Shown here: one piece after another, positions 20,336 to 31,480 of the stretch
Layout of the letters: each line of letters starts with the position of its first letter
Position numbering within the stretch: the stretch's first letter is position 1
Assembly (NCBI GenBank): GCA_002205965.3
Contig: NADL03000635.1
Location: 682,001-746,000 of the forward strand
Reading direction: 5' to 3'
DNA length: 64,000 nt
Source: Kappaphycus alvarezii
Taxonomy: Eukaryota; Rhodophyta; Florideophyceae; Gigartinales; Solieriaceae
The notes under the pieces: model-generated
What the model was told of the DNA's origin: nothing
What the model saw: the letters and a program-made list of their open reading frames with translations, nothing else
The model's database searches: none
Made by a program: the position numbers and the translations under genes

Positions 20336-21180
20336 TCACAAAGGATGAGGTTTTGCGGGAAGGTTCGCTCTTTCAAACCCGGTTCAGCCCCGGAGGATCC
20401 GGATTTCGACCCTCTCACGTCAAAGAGCTTCTACGGACACCCACATCTTCCTCGCAGGGGAAATTCTTGGATTCATATACAGAACTGAATAACGTCCTGG
20501 CTTACAGAATGGCTCCTACTGCCCTCGCCCCGTGGATTGCTGGACGCCCACTCACACCACTTGAGAAGAAAGACATGATTCCGCGCCCCATTGCAGTGAG
20601 AGAGACTTTGCGAGAGACTTTGCGACGGTTAATTAGTAGCTGCCTTGCTACTCGGGACAATTAGAAGGCCGCTACCTACTTATAGCCTCTTCAGTTTGGT
20701 ATCGCTACAAAGTCAGGAACTGATGCAGTAGTTCACGGGGTTCGACGCATCCTGAACAAGTTCCGTACACGCTCCGAATATGCGCTCTTGTAGGTCGACC
20801 TGAAGAATGCGTTCAACCTGCGCAGCCGTGCTTCCTTTTTTAATACAATCCGAAACCTCTTTCTCCAGTTGCTCCCTTGGGTACTGCATTGCTACAACAA
20901 CGACCCAGCGTTCATCTGGACGGGATTTGAGACTATACGGAGTGTTGTGGGTACTCAGTAAGGAGACCCGCTCAGCGGATTGCTCTTCGCTCTTGTACTC
21001 CACCCCATCGCCCTAAAGATCAAAAAGCTACTGTCGGGATCCCTTGTCGAGAACGAAGCGTTAGAAACACTGCTTTTGGAGCTTTGGTATCACGACCATG
21101 GCTACATTGTAACCAAACACGAGGATATACTCAAGTAAATCAGTGTTCTGTCTTCTCCCGTTGCCAAACGTCGTGGTCTT
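20332..21180 (+). pseudogene. Non-LTR element reverse transcriptase (catalytic Asp lost)
   Basis: The sequence GGSGFRPSHVKELL, LAPWIAGRPLTPLEKKD and RPIAVRETLRRLIS begins the RT. After a stop it continues with FGIATKSGTDAVVHGVRRIL and VDLKNAFNLRSR (motif A), then VGTQ-GDPLSGLLFALVLHP (motif B, Gln codon changed to TAA). The catalytic box is YHDH at 21088-21099 where YxDD is expected, so the second Asp is His. A TAG at 20791 also looks like a CAG-to-TAG change. The reading is broken off at 21180 by a foreign LTR. Confidence 0.85.
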
Positions 21181-21525
21181 TGATAGGGGTATATTGTCCG
21201 GAGAAGAGATAGTTAGAACCAATTACCCTAAGAAGGAGGTGGTGCGAGCGAAAAAAGTGCTATCTTGGTATAGTTGAACGAATAAAAAGGAGTGTATATG
21301 GAATAGAGTTGAGAGGGCTACAAGGAAGTATGGAAGGGCGAGGGTCTAACACCTATGTTCAGTGACTATCGTAAAATAAATGCTTCTTGTGTATGAAGTT
21401 GACTCTCAACTTCCTAAATATTTGGGACTTGACTTGAAGTTGTCTTCCAACTTGCTTGACCTCTCCATTAGGAAGAAGTTTACTGAGCTTATATAGACTT
21501 TTGGCTACCCCTAAAGTCCGAACGA
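21181..21525. repeat. Partial LTR of the B/C gypsy family inside the non-LTR element
   Basis: It begins TGATAGGGGTATA and closely follows the outer half of the LTRs at 39896 and 55069, including GTGCTA-C-TGGTATAGTTGAACGA and AGTTGACTCTCAACTTCC. Similarity fades after about 21525, so the rest of the LTR is missing or diverged. No target duplication was identified. Confidence 0.75.
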
Positions 21526-21656
21526 AACTATAGAAGGTACCAGGAAATGCATAGAAACAATTTGTTTGGATTATATACTCTAAACAAAAGATACTTAAGA
21601 AACTAACAATCAACGAGGTCCCCTTATCTCCCATTCTCTAAATCAGATCCAAATAA

Positions 21657-22322
21657 CTACTCTAAAATGTCCATGCTGTCCAAGCAGTTTCCACAAATAT
21701 CTGCAAACGGCTCATAGCTCTCCATTCCGTACTGGAAGATATCTAAACTACTAAAGATATCTCCATCCGGTTCCAGTGTCGGCACCACTTGTTCCATACT
21801 CTCCAGTCCAGGCCTCACCAGTCCAACACTTTCCGTGCCCCCTGTTCCCTCATCCAACTCTTCCTCGTCCTCGTCATCCTCGTCATCCTCTACTTCATCC
21901 TCATCCTCCAAATCTTCCTCATACTCCCCGTTTTCATCGTTATTAAACTCATAGACCAATCCAGGGGCTACCTACTCCTCGAAAGTCTCCCCAGCTCCCT
22001 CCTCGATGTCCCACTCCCACCCTTTACCTACATCCTCCGCCTCATCCTCAATAAAGAGGCGACGCACGAATTCAATGACCCTTTTCTTGGTTTGCTGGCG
22101 CAGGTAGTCCTCGCGGTGAGTAGGTCCGAAAGAGAGTAGTGGAATAGAGTTTCGGGGGCGGGGATGGCGATTTTCGGAAATGACTTTCGAGGGGCGTCGA
22201 TTGGTCGTTTTGGTAGGCTTTGGGTAATGGGAGGTAATGGGGGGTGTTTTGGGTGTGTGAGGGGAGAGGACTGATGAGCAAAATGATCGGGGACGTTTAA
22301 AACTTGGAATAAAGATGTTCAA
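21657..22322 (-). pseudogene. Acidic-tailed protein of unknown origin, one in-frame stop
   Basis: A single minus-strand frame runs from 22322 to 21657 (about 221 codons) with only one TAG, at 21972-21974. The N-terminal half is basic and proline-rich and includes a compact THREDYLRQQTKKRVIEFVRR segment. After the stop comes a very acidic EYEEDLEDEDEVEDDEDDED run, then GDIFSSLDIFQYGMESYEPF. It matches no TE protein I recognise. It lies inside the foreign segment that splits the non-LTR element, so it may be a captured host gene fragment. Low complexity makes chance openness possible. Confidence 0.4.
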
Positions 22323-22720
22323 ATAGGCTCCCGGGGCAGGTTTTATAGATTAGTAATAGGTAAAATAAACCTGTAAGGGATTTTTGTTGTAGTACATTTG
22401 CGCACTTTTCTCAAAAAAGCGAATTTGGAGGAGGAGATAAGCAAAAAGGGAAAAAGAACTTGATTCGGGATCGATTAAGACGGGTAGATACAGTATAAAG
22501 ATATATAGATAAAATGGAAGTAAATTTAGATAGGACCGCGGTAACGATAAGCGAGGCTGAGGGGGACGAGGAAGGACTGGAACTATAAGCAAATTTGGAC
22601 AAGGAGAGGTAGTTCAGTAAACTAAAGGTCTGTAGATGACGGCGACAAAATAATCCGTTCCAATCAGCACTTGTCTAACACCTCCCTCACTACAAAACAT
22701 CGTCAGTCCTTGTAAGGGCA
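22323..22720. other. Rest of the insert in the non-LTR element
   Basis: Nothing recognisable is encoded. It lies between the acidic frame and the point where the non-LTR element resumes. The exact right edge of the insert could not be placed, and no second LTR is seen here. Confidence 0.4.
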
Positions 22721-22723
22721 AAG

Positions 22724-24136
22724 TTGATTCGGTTAAGCGCGACAAAGGGCGTCGCCAAGGAATTAGAAGATTACCAGATGGATTATTACTCCAAATCGAA
22801 CGTCCCTATGAAGGCGGCTGTCAGCCAACAGGCGAGCCTCCCCGTGCGAAAAGGTTGCCATGAACCCACACCGCTCACAACGTTGAACATCCCCGCATAC
22901 TCCATCCTCATCCACTCTGACGACATTCTCACGCCTCAGAATACCGCGGGTCCTGAAACGCAGCCCTACTGATGCAGAGAGCCCGACGCTCCGCTCCTGG
23001 ACTTCGCTCATCGCCTCCACCTGTCTTCCAGGATTGAGTAAAGCACAATTCCAGAATCCATGTGAGCCGCTATCCTCGCCGCCAACGCTGATAGCACATA
23101 CCGTATATTACATCGTGCGTGGTGCGACTAGGCAGAAAAGTGGATGTGGCAGGATGATAACTGGGAGCACTTTCCATGGCCCGCCTTGCACTCCGACTCT
23201 GTGTCTTGACCCGTCGATGTAGTCACAGGGTCACAGAAGCGCAGACCCGTTTCTGTTTTCTCCTTTCCTTCTCTCCAAACTCCGCTTAGATTCCCCCTGC
23301 TAGAAGAGTCAGATGACGAAGTAAACTACCCCATCATTCCCCACTCCGAGATCCACCGTCGCATCCGCCGCCTCGCCCTCCTGTACACACTCGCTGCATC
23401 CTTCCCTACACCCTATTCATCCGCGGTCAGCCGCATGTCCGATAAAATGTGGTCCGTCATGCCTCGCCGCCACCTAGGAGTCCGTTTGTCCGACGACATT
23501 ATGCCCTTGCGATGCGCAGAGTGCAGCAGGCTCATGGACGGTCTCGGGGACTACGCTTCCTAGCTTCGCAACAGAGGCCTTGGATGAGATAACCGCCACA
23601 AAGCCGGGAACCGCCTGCCCAGGAAGGAACTACTTTCGGCCGTGGGACTCGGCTTGCAGTACGACATTCCACGACTTCCAACCAGACCAAACGTGCGCCC
23701 GACAGACGTTCTTGTTATGAGGTGTCACGGTGGACGCATCACGCCGGCTCCCTTACCAACAACAGTACGATGTTACTATCGTCTCCCCCTTCTGGAGGAT
23801 AACCATGCGCGTGGTAGCGAGAGCTGCGGGGGCAGTGGCGCTGGCAGCAGTAAAAGGAAAGATGGCCGATCCGGAAGGAAAGTGGCACCCGTCCGCAGAC
23901 AGGCACTTAATGGAAGTTTGCGAGTCGGCTGGACATTTGTACTCCTGGGGTTCGACTCATTGCGATCCCCATCTGACGCATCATCCAAGGTCATCGATGA
24001 GCACACCACGATTGTCTCGACGCGCAAACGCTGTTCCCTCTGGAGAATGAAATGTCGCCTGTACCAGATATTCAGCTACGCAATCTGGTCCACATGTACC
24101 GCTTCGATACTTTGCTGCGCCCCGCAACACTTGTAG
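22724..24136 (+). pseudogene. Non-LTR element post-RT region
   Basis: After the insert the element resumes with KGVAKELEDYQMDYYSKSNV. Further on come RRHLGVRLSDDIMPLRCAEC and DGLGDYAS, the cysteine/GDH-type knuckle that precedes the endonuclease in this family. Next is GLGLQYDIPRLPTRPNVRPTDVLV, matching the RPADVLV motif of related elements. At least five stops and several frame changes occur. Confidence 0.65.
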
Positions 24137-24197
24137 GAAGAATCTTTCCCTATCTGCCGACATTGCACCCGTCTTAGATCCAAGTGGTCAACACGCG

Positions 24198-24743
24198 TTG
24201 ACCTGCAAATACGAAGACGGAATGACTCGTCGTCTTCAGATCCTCCGCAACGTTCTTCCTCGCTACTGCAAGGAAGTTGGGATCTTCCCCCTCGTCGAAC
24301 ATCCGCTCCTCTACGAGGTTATCAACTCATCTGGGCATTCGGAGTCCCCCGTGCTACGAATGGACATTTACATACCCGCTGCATACGGGCTTCACAGTAC
24401 CGATATCGCCGTCGACGTTATTGTTGCAAACCCCTCCGCACGACGCCACATTTCGCCAAGTACGGTTACTGCAGGCGCTGCCGCAACACTCGCAGAGCGC
24501 GAGAGACATCGTCATTACGGCACTTACTGTAACCAAAACAACATCCTCCTCTCTCCCGTCGGGATTGATATCTATGGCGCCTTAGGTGACGACGGTAAGG
24601 CTTTTTTCCTTGCTTCCTTCGCTGCTTCCCATCGCGGTTCCTCCCCTCAACAGGAGCTCCGCGACTTTGTTACCCGTTTTGCATTTAGTCTCCAAAAATG
24701 CAGGCGCGACAGGTTTCTATCCGCCACCCGCATCCGTAGTTAG
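24198..24743 (+). pseudogene. Non-LTR element restriction-like endonuclease
   Basis: The 181-aa open frame contains RMDIYIPAAYG and DIAVDVIVANPSARRH, an arrangement of acidic residues fitting the PD-(D/E)XK fold that nicks the target to prime reverse transcription. It continues TAGAAATLAERERHRHYGTY, SPVGIDIYGALGDDG and PQQELRDFVTRFAFSLQ and ends at a natural stop, followed shortly by the element's 3' end. This segment is intact on its own but is cut off from the RT. The catalytic Lys was not assigned. Confidence 0.75.
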
Positions 24744-24745
24744 TT

Positions 24746-25018
24746 TATGATTACCCTCCTTACGCCTTTGAGCGACATTGCAGGACACATAAAGATAGCC
24801 GTGAAGCATTAAGCAGTGGACGAAACGGCTGCCGTAGCGTGTCTTTGCATGAACACGGGTCGTTTCCACACGGAAAAGTGCCTGGCAACGTCATTCAGAA
24901 CCTTGAATTCATCAAGAAGCGAAAGCCCAAGTACAGATGTGGGCATTTAGATACAGTGGTGAACAGAGACCATCATAAGTCATTTACAACGCGGGCAGTT
25001 GGCAGAAGGCAACCTGGG
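24746..25018. other. Spacer between non-LTR element and copia E
   Basis: No gene is recognisable. The sequence is the original flank into which copia E inserted and ends in the duplicated pentamer GTTTC. Confidence 0.5.
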
Positions 25019-25023
25019 GTTTC

Positions 25024-25483
25024 TGTTAGTCATATCCTCGGTGACCTAGTCGATTCGACTCAAGTCAGATACAGCATAGTAGGTTAAAGCTATCAAATAC
25101 TGTATGTGGGTATTATAGCCACCCACACTATATACAGTCAAGTAGTGTAATAATTCAATTCCCCTTGAGGCTCCCCTTATGGGTAGCACTTCCTCTATTA
25201 GCTCCATCCGGTTGGGGCGAAGCCTGCTTCCTATCGTAGTATCCCTTGTTGCCATACTTGACTGGGTAACGAAACGTTAGAAACTACACGGCCTCACGGG
25301 CCTTCGGTCCCCTATAGACCTTGGCCTACTATCTTTAGTCAATGTAGTTCTACCTCTGCTAGTCTACCAAGAGTAAAATAAATACCGAGGCTCAGCCGAG
25401 TAGCGGCCTGAAACAGCCATCTGATTCACAAAATTTCATCAAATCGGTCAACTCAAAAGCAAACGGGCTCTGTTATCCCGACA
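25024..25483 (+). repeat. 5' LTR of copia E
   Basis: It starts TGTTAGTCAT and ends CCGACA, matching 31787-32245 with scattered substitutions. The duplicated GTTTC lies directly outside. It contains a TATATACAGT stretch that may serve as a core promoter. Confidence 0.9.
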
Positions 25484-26987
25484 TTTGCGAATTTACGGGC
25501 AATAGGCCCATTACCCTTCCCAAAACTCCCCCTTCAACCTCTTTTGCTTCTACCTCTACCAATCCGCCTCATTGAAATACTTCTACGCGAGTCATTCGCC
25601 GCCGCATCGTTCGCCGCCACCAAATCGCTCACTGCTCGACTCAAGAATCGACTTTAATGGAAAGAGTTTGGTGTCCCTATCTCTGTTAGAGAGATGAGCA
25701 GTAGTTCGGTGTCTAAGAGAGATATACCCCGGCCTACGGCTGACTCTAAAAGCTACCTAAAAAGCTAACTAACCGTGAATGGTTTCAAACGATCCTTGAC
25801 TGATCGCAGAAGGAACCACACGTTACCGGGCCCCTTCGCCCTCCGAGTAATTCTCATCGGAATAATCGGACGACTTGTGAATCTCAGTCGAGTATTCTCC
25901 GCTAGTGGAAAACGAGGCCGAAGTCGCTGGTCGCACCCCTTCGCCAAGCCCCCCAGCACATCCGGAAGTTATCAACCTGACCGCTTCCCCCCAGCTTCTC
26001 CATGTCTACCTCCACTCCGCTCCCGGCCTTCCTCCGCTCCTGGTGTTCCTCCACTTCGTTTCCGCCCCGCTTCCCAAAATCACTCGAGCAACCCTATCCC
26101 CTGCCACTCACATCAGCGCTGCCCCCTGCAGTTCATTTTCCCACGCCCGCTCCACTATGACCCCCACTACCAACGCGCCCCGTCGCACCACACCACTACA
26201 GACCCTTCCAGACAGGGTAAGCGCTACCATCTACCGCGTCGCAAACTCGTGCGTGCGCAAAAGGAACCGAAAAACCTTTGAATATACTGTTTTTAATTTT
26301 TCATGTTGTAATTACAACCAATTACAATTTCACGAGAACTCTGACCCCCGTAAGCGAGCCGTACAGATACTTGCCGAACGTCGAGGCTTACACTGTATAA
26401 AGTGCGATCGCTGGTTTCCAAGCAAACCCAACCTGACAAACCACGAAAATAGTACACCTCATCGCCGCCGTGCTCTATATCTGCAAAGCCGTGGCTAGTT
26501 AAGTTTCTCATTATTTTTCATAACAAAAGAACAAAAAAGATCAAAAAACCCCTCAAATCAAAAAAATCAAAAAAAGTCAAAAAAATCAAAAAAAATCAAA
26601 AAAACCAAAAACATTTCCAAAAAATCCAAAAAAAAATTCAAAAACAATTCAAAACAATTCAAAACAATTCAAAACAATTCAAAACAATTCAAAAATTCAA
26701 AACATTAGGGTTTCATCGTTACTCGTTTTTCCCACTGTACGACTCACAGAACTCTTTACGGCTTACACCTAGCACTGTACATCCGAACTCTTGGCTATTA
26801 CTGTACATACTACAGTACTTACACACTACAGTACAGCACAGTATAAATTTAATTTGTGATCAACAAGTTAAATTTGCACAGTACGCAATTACCATAAGAC
26901 TGTTCTACAGTACTTCACTTCTCACCACGGTTCTGTAATTCTTCAATTTACGCGAAGAAAGAAAAAGACAACACAGGAGGTAGCCAT
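25484..26987 (+). other. Copia E leader with C2H2-finger frame and A-rich tract
   Basis: The interval between the 5' LTR and gag is unusually long. A frame at 25905-26498 (197 aa) is proline/serine-rich, then ends with LHCIKCDRWFPSKPNLTNHE and a second His, a single C2H2 zinc finger with a basic tail. It is followed by 180 bp of A-rich repeats. Finger plus A-rich tail could be the remains of another element inserted in the leader, or part of the copia element itself. TACAGTA motifs cluster at 26735-26920. The coding status of the finger frame is uncertain. Confidence 0.45.
26522..26700. repeat. A-rich tandem repeats (AAAACAATTC x5)
   Basis: Irregular AAAAAATC units lead into five perfect AAAACAATTC decamers at 26641-26690. 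The tract resembles a decayed poly(A)-type tail that slipped during replication. Confidence 0.85.
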
Positions 26988-28625
26988 ATGGTCAACACTA
27001 GATGCACAGCTTCTCGTATATCAAAGCCTTCGTATCGACACGTACCCTCTTTTTCGACCGACGGATGGATGGATAGTTCACAGCCACCTCAGAGTAGTAA
27101 TCCACCCATACATCTACCCGTCGCCGGGCCATCCAACATGGTTGCTTCAAGGAACCTCCCACCCTCTCCAACCGTCGCTCCGATTGGCTCTTCACCTTGT
27201 GACCACCAATTTAAGGGTACGCGGACCAACAGTACACCGCAAGTTCAAGCTCCACCAGAGGGAAATAGACAAATGCACTCATCCCCTTTCTGGTCCAGTT
27301 CGTTCACAAAATATTCCCTTCCAAGCTCCCCCTACGGACAAAATGCCCCTGTTTCCCAAATGATTGTCTCCTGTGCACCAAATTTTCCTCTACCTATCCA
27401 TCCAGGTGCCCCTATTCCCCATGTCATTCCACCGCCACCCCTTCACCTCCCCGTAACCAATCAAGCACACAATCAACAAAATTTGTTTTGCTCAGGAGTA
27501 ACCCTCGCAAACGAGGAACAGCACAATTTCGTCGACACAATCCGTTGCTAGGCATCCGACGAAACTCCCATGGGAAATGAAATGTGTGACGTCTTCCGTG
27601 AAGATTTGAAACCAGCATTCCTGTTCGGACGAAAAATAACCTCAAATCCCTTCATTTACAGAAAGTTTAAGTCATTCCTTCAAAAAAGTAATGTTACTGT
27701 TGCTAGAAACTTCGATAATATTTTTGAGAATATAGCCTCCGCTATTTTCCGTGGCCTAGAATTTGATACATGTATCAAACTCATCAAGGCAATATTATCA
27801 ACCGAATCTGTTCCATTAACCTCTTCATCTCCATCTCCCTCCCCATCTAATGGAAACAACCAGGATATTCAAAAATCGGCCAGCACTAGGTCTCAGTGTT
27901 TCAATGGGGCCGCTAGGAAATACTCTGGCACGAAAAACCTATATTCACTCGTTAATGAGTACTAGTACGCCGTCGAGATTTCGTTTTGTCGCAAGAGCAG
28001 AAAATGCAATTCCTCCGTTTATTATTCCGCGGTGATACCCTCGTTTATTATCAGAATAATATTGAGGATTCTTTCGCTGATTTCGGTGCAGCTATTGCTA
28101 CGATCGGCAACCACTTTAATCCGATCTCACGTTAAAATCAGTTCTACCGATACCCTCGCAACTTGCATATTGAAGATCACCTCGCGTCCTCCTCTTCGCT
28201 CTCAGCTGTTCAGGACAAAATCAATTCGATCATTATAAAATACGAACCACGTATCCCCGTCACAAGCGAGGAGCAGAAACAAAAATTGAATTGCTCCACG
28301 GCGCAGTTGCAGGATGCTCTTGGTCAAAATAAGTTCTCACGTATGCAACAAACTACGAGATAACGTACCAAGATCTCCTGTCGAAACTGCACGGTAGAAT
28401 CCAAACAGAGGAGGAATCTTATATTGCACGCAACCGACGTTCTAGACCCATCGCATCAGCGTCCACATAATTTGCTCCTGGGCAGCCCATGTACTCTCGT
28501 TCCCTTCCTCCGCACCCTACTCCCAATACAATCCATCCGGGACAAATACCCGTTACTTAAATCTCAACCTCTCGCCCTCGTTCCCCCTGCATTGCTGGAA
28601 CTGCGAAAAAATCATTTCCTCAACA
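26988..28625 (+). pseudogene. Copia E gag (broken)
   Basis: The frame 26988-27551 is proline/serine-rich. After one TAG the same frame continues at 27570-27965 with FLFGRKITSNPFIYRKFKSF and a Gag-like helical segment. Further downstream, near 28595-28645, CWNC in one frame and KNHFLNKCP in the next make a CCHC zinc knuckle split by a frameshift. The knuckle would bind the element's RNA. Several stops lie between 27965 and 28600. Confidence 0.6.
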
Positions 28626-28626
28626 A

Positions 28627-29373
28627 ATGCCCCTATTCCAAGAACATCAAAAAAAATACAGAAAATGTCTTCGTTCCAAGAAATACTCGAATCAGGAAAC
28701 TCAAGTCTTGAAACGAGTACTTTTCGAAACTATCGACAATTTTTCACAACTTGACGATAATTCCCTTCCTGAGAGCACTTACGATACCCGTCTATTTGAA
28801 ACCCCAGAGACAGCCCTTATCGAAGAGTCCAACGTTGAACATGCATTCAAGATGATTTCTAACCAGTCAAATATCGTCTTTCGCTTCGGTGATGGAACCT
28901 TTGCTTCTATCGGGACTCTTCCAGTTGACGTACACTGCTCTGACCGTTCCTCCATAGCAATCACCATGGATGTCGTCACTGCAGTTATACCCATGTTACT
29001 AGGTCTCGACGTCCTAGACAGGGAAAAACTTATCGCTGACAACTTCGAAAATCTCATCTTAAGCGAGAATTCAAATTGGTCACTGCCATTTATTCGAAAA
29101 CATGAGCATCTGTATCTAGAATTGGACTACGCCTCCATCCTCTTCTCCCAACGTCAGTTGCGTCGTCTCAACTACCAATTCTTTCACTCTTCCACCCCAA
29201 ACATTTATAAATTTATAGTTAGAGCACACCCCGAAAAGGCCACCCCCGAAACGAAAAGACTTTACAGCAAGTCAAGGATTCATGTCGTACTTGTCAAAAT
29301 TTTTCCCCTCGACCCCAATCATTCGAAGTTTCGTCTCCAGAGGATATTGTCTTCAATTCCAAGATATCTCTGA
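28627..29373 (+). pseudogene. Copia E protease and integrase N-terminal region
   Basis: The 248-aa frame includes FRFGDGTFASIGTLPVDVHC and MDVVTAVIPMLLGLDVLDRE, typical of the C-terminal part of a retropepsin (flap and LLGLDVL strand). It then has LELDYASILFSQRQLRRLNY and FFHSSTPNIYKFI before TPETKRLYSKSRIHVVLVKI, the zinc-binding pre-integrase region. The catalytic DSG is not evident in this frame. A frame change separates it from the integrase core. Confidence 0.65.
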
Positions 29374-29378
29374 ACCTC

Positions 29379-30122
29379 ATGTTTCTCCATATCATAAACT
29401 TTCCCAAACCCGTTCTCCACGTCGTAGACCTCGGTACAAATTTTTCTGCAGCCCGCTTCCTACAAGGCGAATCGATTGAAGATATTTGGTACTCATTTCT
29501 TCAATTGTGGGCAACCATTTACACTGGTTACCCTGACACCGTACGCACTGATCAAGGCCCCTTCTTCATTTCGGCTCGCTTCCAAGACATTTCTTCAATG
29601 GGAGGTATCAAACTTGATCTCTCAGGTGTCGAAAGTCATAACTCTCTTGGAGCTGGCGGAAAATATCACGACCCGTTGCGCAGAATCTACCTGAAAGTTT
29701 CCGTAGAATACCTTCAACTAGACCCTCATATACTTCTTTCCCTTTCGGTCAAATCCATGAACGATACCATGAAAGAATGTGGTCTTGTCCCCTCCCTCCT
29801 TCTCTTCGGCACTCTCCCTCGCTTCCCCTGTATCAACACTACCCTCCGCAATCAGGCAGAACTTATATGCGCTTTATCCCTCGCTAGGGCAGAAATTGAA
29901 ACCATTACCTCCCGGCCGCGTATTCAAAAGGCACTTCTTGCCAACATTCCTTTTTCCTCTACTGTCAAAGTCGAGCAAAGTCAAGACGTATTAGTTTATC
30001 GTGAGAAAGAACATATCAAATGGCTTGAACCGTACAAAATCTTACATATTGAAGGCAAGCAAGCATTCATCAACAAGGATGGGGTTAAAACTCAGTTTTC
30101 GGTGACTAATCTTCGTCCGTAA
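29379..30122 (+). CDS. Copia E integrase catalytic core
   Basis: The open frame is 247 aa. It shows LHVVDLGTNFSAARFL (first Asp), VRTDQGPFFISARF (second Asp) and LSGVESHNSLGAGGKYHDPLRR (catalytic Glu), a DDE triad typed by the GVESHNSLG variant found in a distinct group of copia elements. The C-terminal part, QDVLVYREKEHIKWLEPYKI, is the DNA-binding end. The core looks intact, but its N-terminal zinc-binding part is in another frame, so no complete enzyme is encoded. Confidence 0.8.
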   Translation: MFLHIINFPKPVLHVVDLGTNFSAARFLQGESIEDIWYSFLQLWATIYTGYPDTVRTDQGPFFISARFQDISSMGGIKLDLSGVESHNSLGAGGKYHDPLRRIYLKVSVEYLQLDPHILLSLSVKSMNDTMKECGLVPSLLLFGTLPRFPCINTTLRNQAELICALSLARAEIETITSRPRIQKALLANIPFSSTVKVEQSQDVLVYREKEHIKWLEPYKILHIEGKQAFINKDGVKTQFSVTNLRP

Positions 30123-30131
30123 ACAAGAAAT

Positions 30132-31403
30132 TTGAACCATCTGCTATCCGCGGATGACAAAATCGCCGCCATTCTACACTCCATGTTAGCACCCTTCAAT
30201 CATAATCCACCAAAGGGACTACCCGTCTACCTCTCAGAGACGCTCCATCCCAAAGACTCTCGTAAATATCTCCCACAATTTATGGACGCTATACGTACAG
30301 AAACACAAGGCCTCCTGAACCGAAAAGTCTGGAATACTGTTTCAAAGTCGCTTCTTCCAAAGAAAGCTAACATTTTGAATGGTAGATTCGTCCTTACCAT
30401 AAAAACATTCGAAACAGAAGCACCAGTCTACAAAGCTAGATTCACCACGCAAGGGCACCGGTACAAGAATAAAAACCTATTGGTTCATTACTCCACGAAC
30501 TTGCGACAATATTCAACCATAGTCATATCTTCAGTGGCGGCAATTCGCAAATTCCACTTTTGGAGCAACGATGTCAGCCAGGCTTACCTTAAGTCTTCAG
30601 AAGGTCTCTGCAAAAATGTCTACTTAAGACCACCTCCTCAGTTTCGACTCCCGAATGGTAAGATTCTGAAATTGCTGAAGCCCCTCTACGGCCTATCGGA
30701 TGCTGGACATTACTGGAATCGCACAATGGCGGCACACCTTAAAGAAGGCCTTCACCTTTCACTGTCATTGAGTGACATGGATCTGTTCTCCTTAAGTAAT
30801 TCTAAAGGTCCACAAGGCCTGATAGGTGTCTATGTTGATGTTACAATCCTCTGTGGGAACAAAGCGTTTCTTAGTCTTTCAGGGCAAATGCTTGAGAAAT
30901 TTGATTCTTGGGAATCTAAATTAAACAATATTACGTTCGCTAGTGTTCGGATCTCTACCACACCCAATGGAATTGTTCTCTCACAAAGCTCATATATAGC
31001 TATGCTTTCCATTCTGGCTGAAGACTTATCGTTTGAGGACTACCGCTCCCTCCGTGAAAAGCTTGCGTGGGACACTCAAACTCACTCCGATATTTCGTGC
31101 GCCGTTGCTTTAGTTGCCCAGGTTACTGAAAATCAATTTAATTCACACAAAAGCACAAATCTGAACAAAATCGTGACGCAAGTCCAAAAACATCCCAAAA
31201 TATCCCTTTCGTACCCTTTCCTGGATATCAATGCCCTCCGAATAACCGTATATTCCGATTCCGCCTTCTCCAATAATACTGATCTTACCTCTCAGCCAGT
31301 TTTTCTTATCCTATTATTACATACTTCGGAGAAGCGTAATATACTCCACTACTCCAGAAAAAAAGCCATCGCGTCGTTCGTTCCGGTCGAACCGCTGAAG
31401 TAA
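30132..31403 (+). pseudogene. Copia E reverse transcriptase (YVDD changed to YVDV)
   Basis: The 423-aa open frame has NGRFVLTIKTFETEAPVYKA and RFTTQGHR (fingers), LRQYSTIVISSVAAIRKFHF, WSNDVSQAYLKSSEGL (motif A), RPPPQFRLPNGKILKLLKPL with YGLSDAGHYW (motif B) and GVYVDVTILCG at 30825-30857, where YVDD is expected. Losing the second Asp should abolish polymerisation. The thumb and RNase H start (ITVYSDSAFSNNTDLTSQP) follow. The frame is otherwise unbroken, so this substitution may be recent. Confidence 0.85.
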
Positions 31404-31480
31404 TCGCCTTCGCATATGTATTTGATTTTGCATATACACTTCGAATGGATCTCCAAGCATTCCTCAGATGAGACATCCCT

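Larger units (their letters stand above)
19232..24745 (+). mobile_element. Zinc-finger/RLE non-LTR retrotransposon, split by an insert
   Basis: N-terminal C2H2 finger, central RT and C-terminal restriction-like endonuclease give the architecture of R2/CRE-type target-primed retrotransposons. The RT half (to about 21180) and the endonuclease half (from about 22720) are separated by a foreign 1.5-kb segment. A 5'-truncated sister copy exists at 12334-12605, and a related family member is seen at 40.45-42.23 kb. Stops, frameshifts and a lost RT aspartate make it inactive. Confidence 0.8.
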
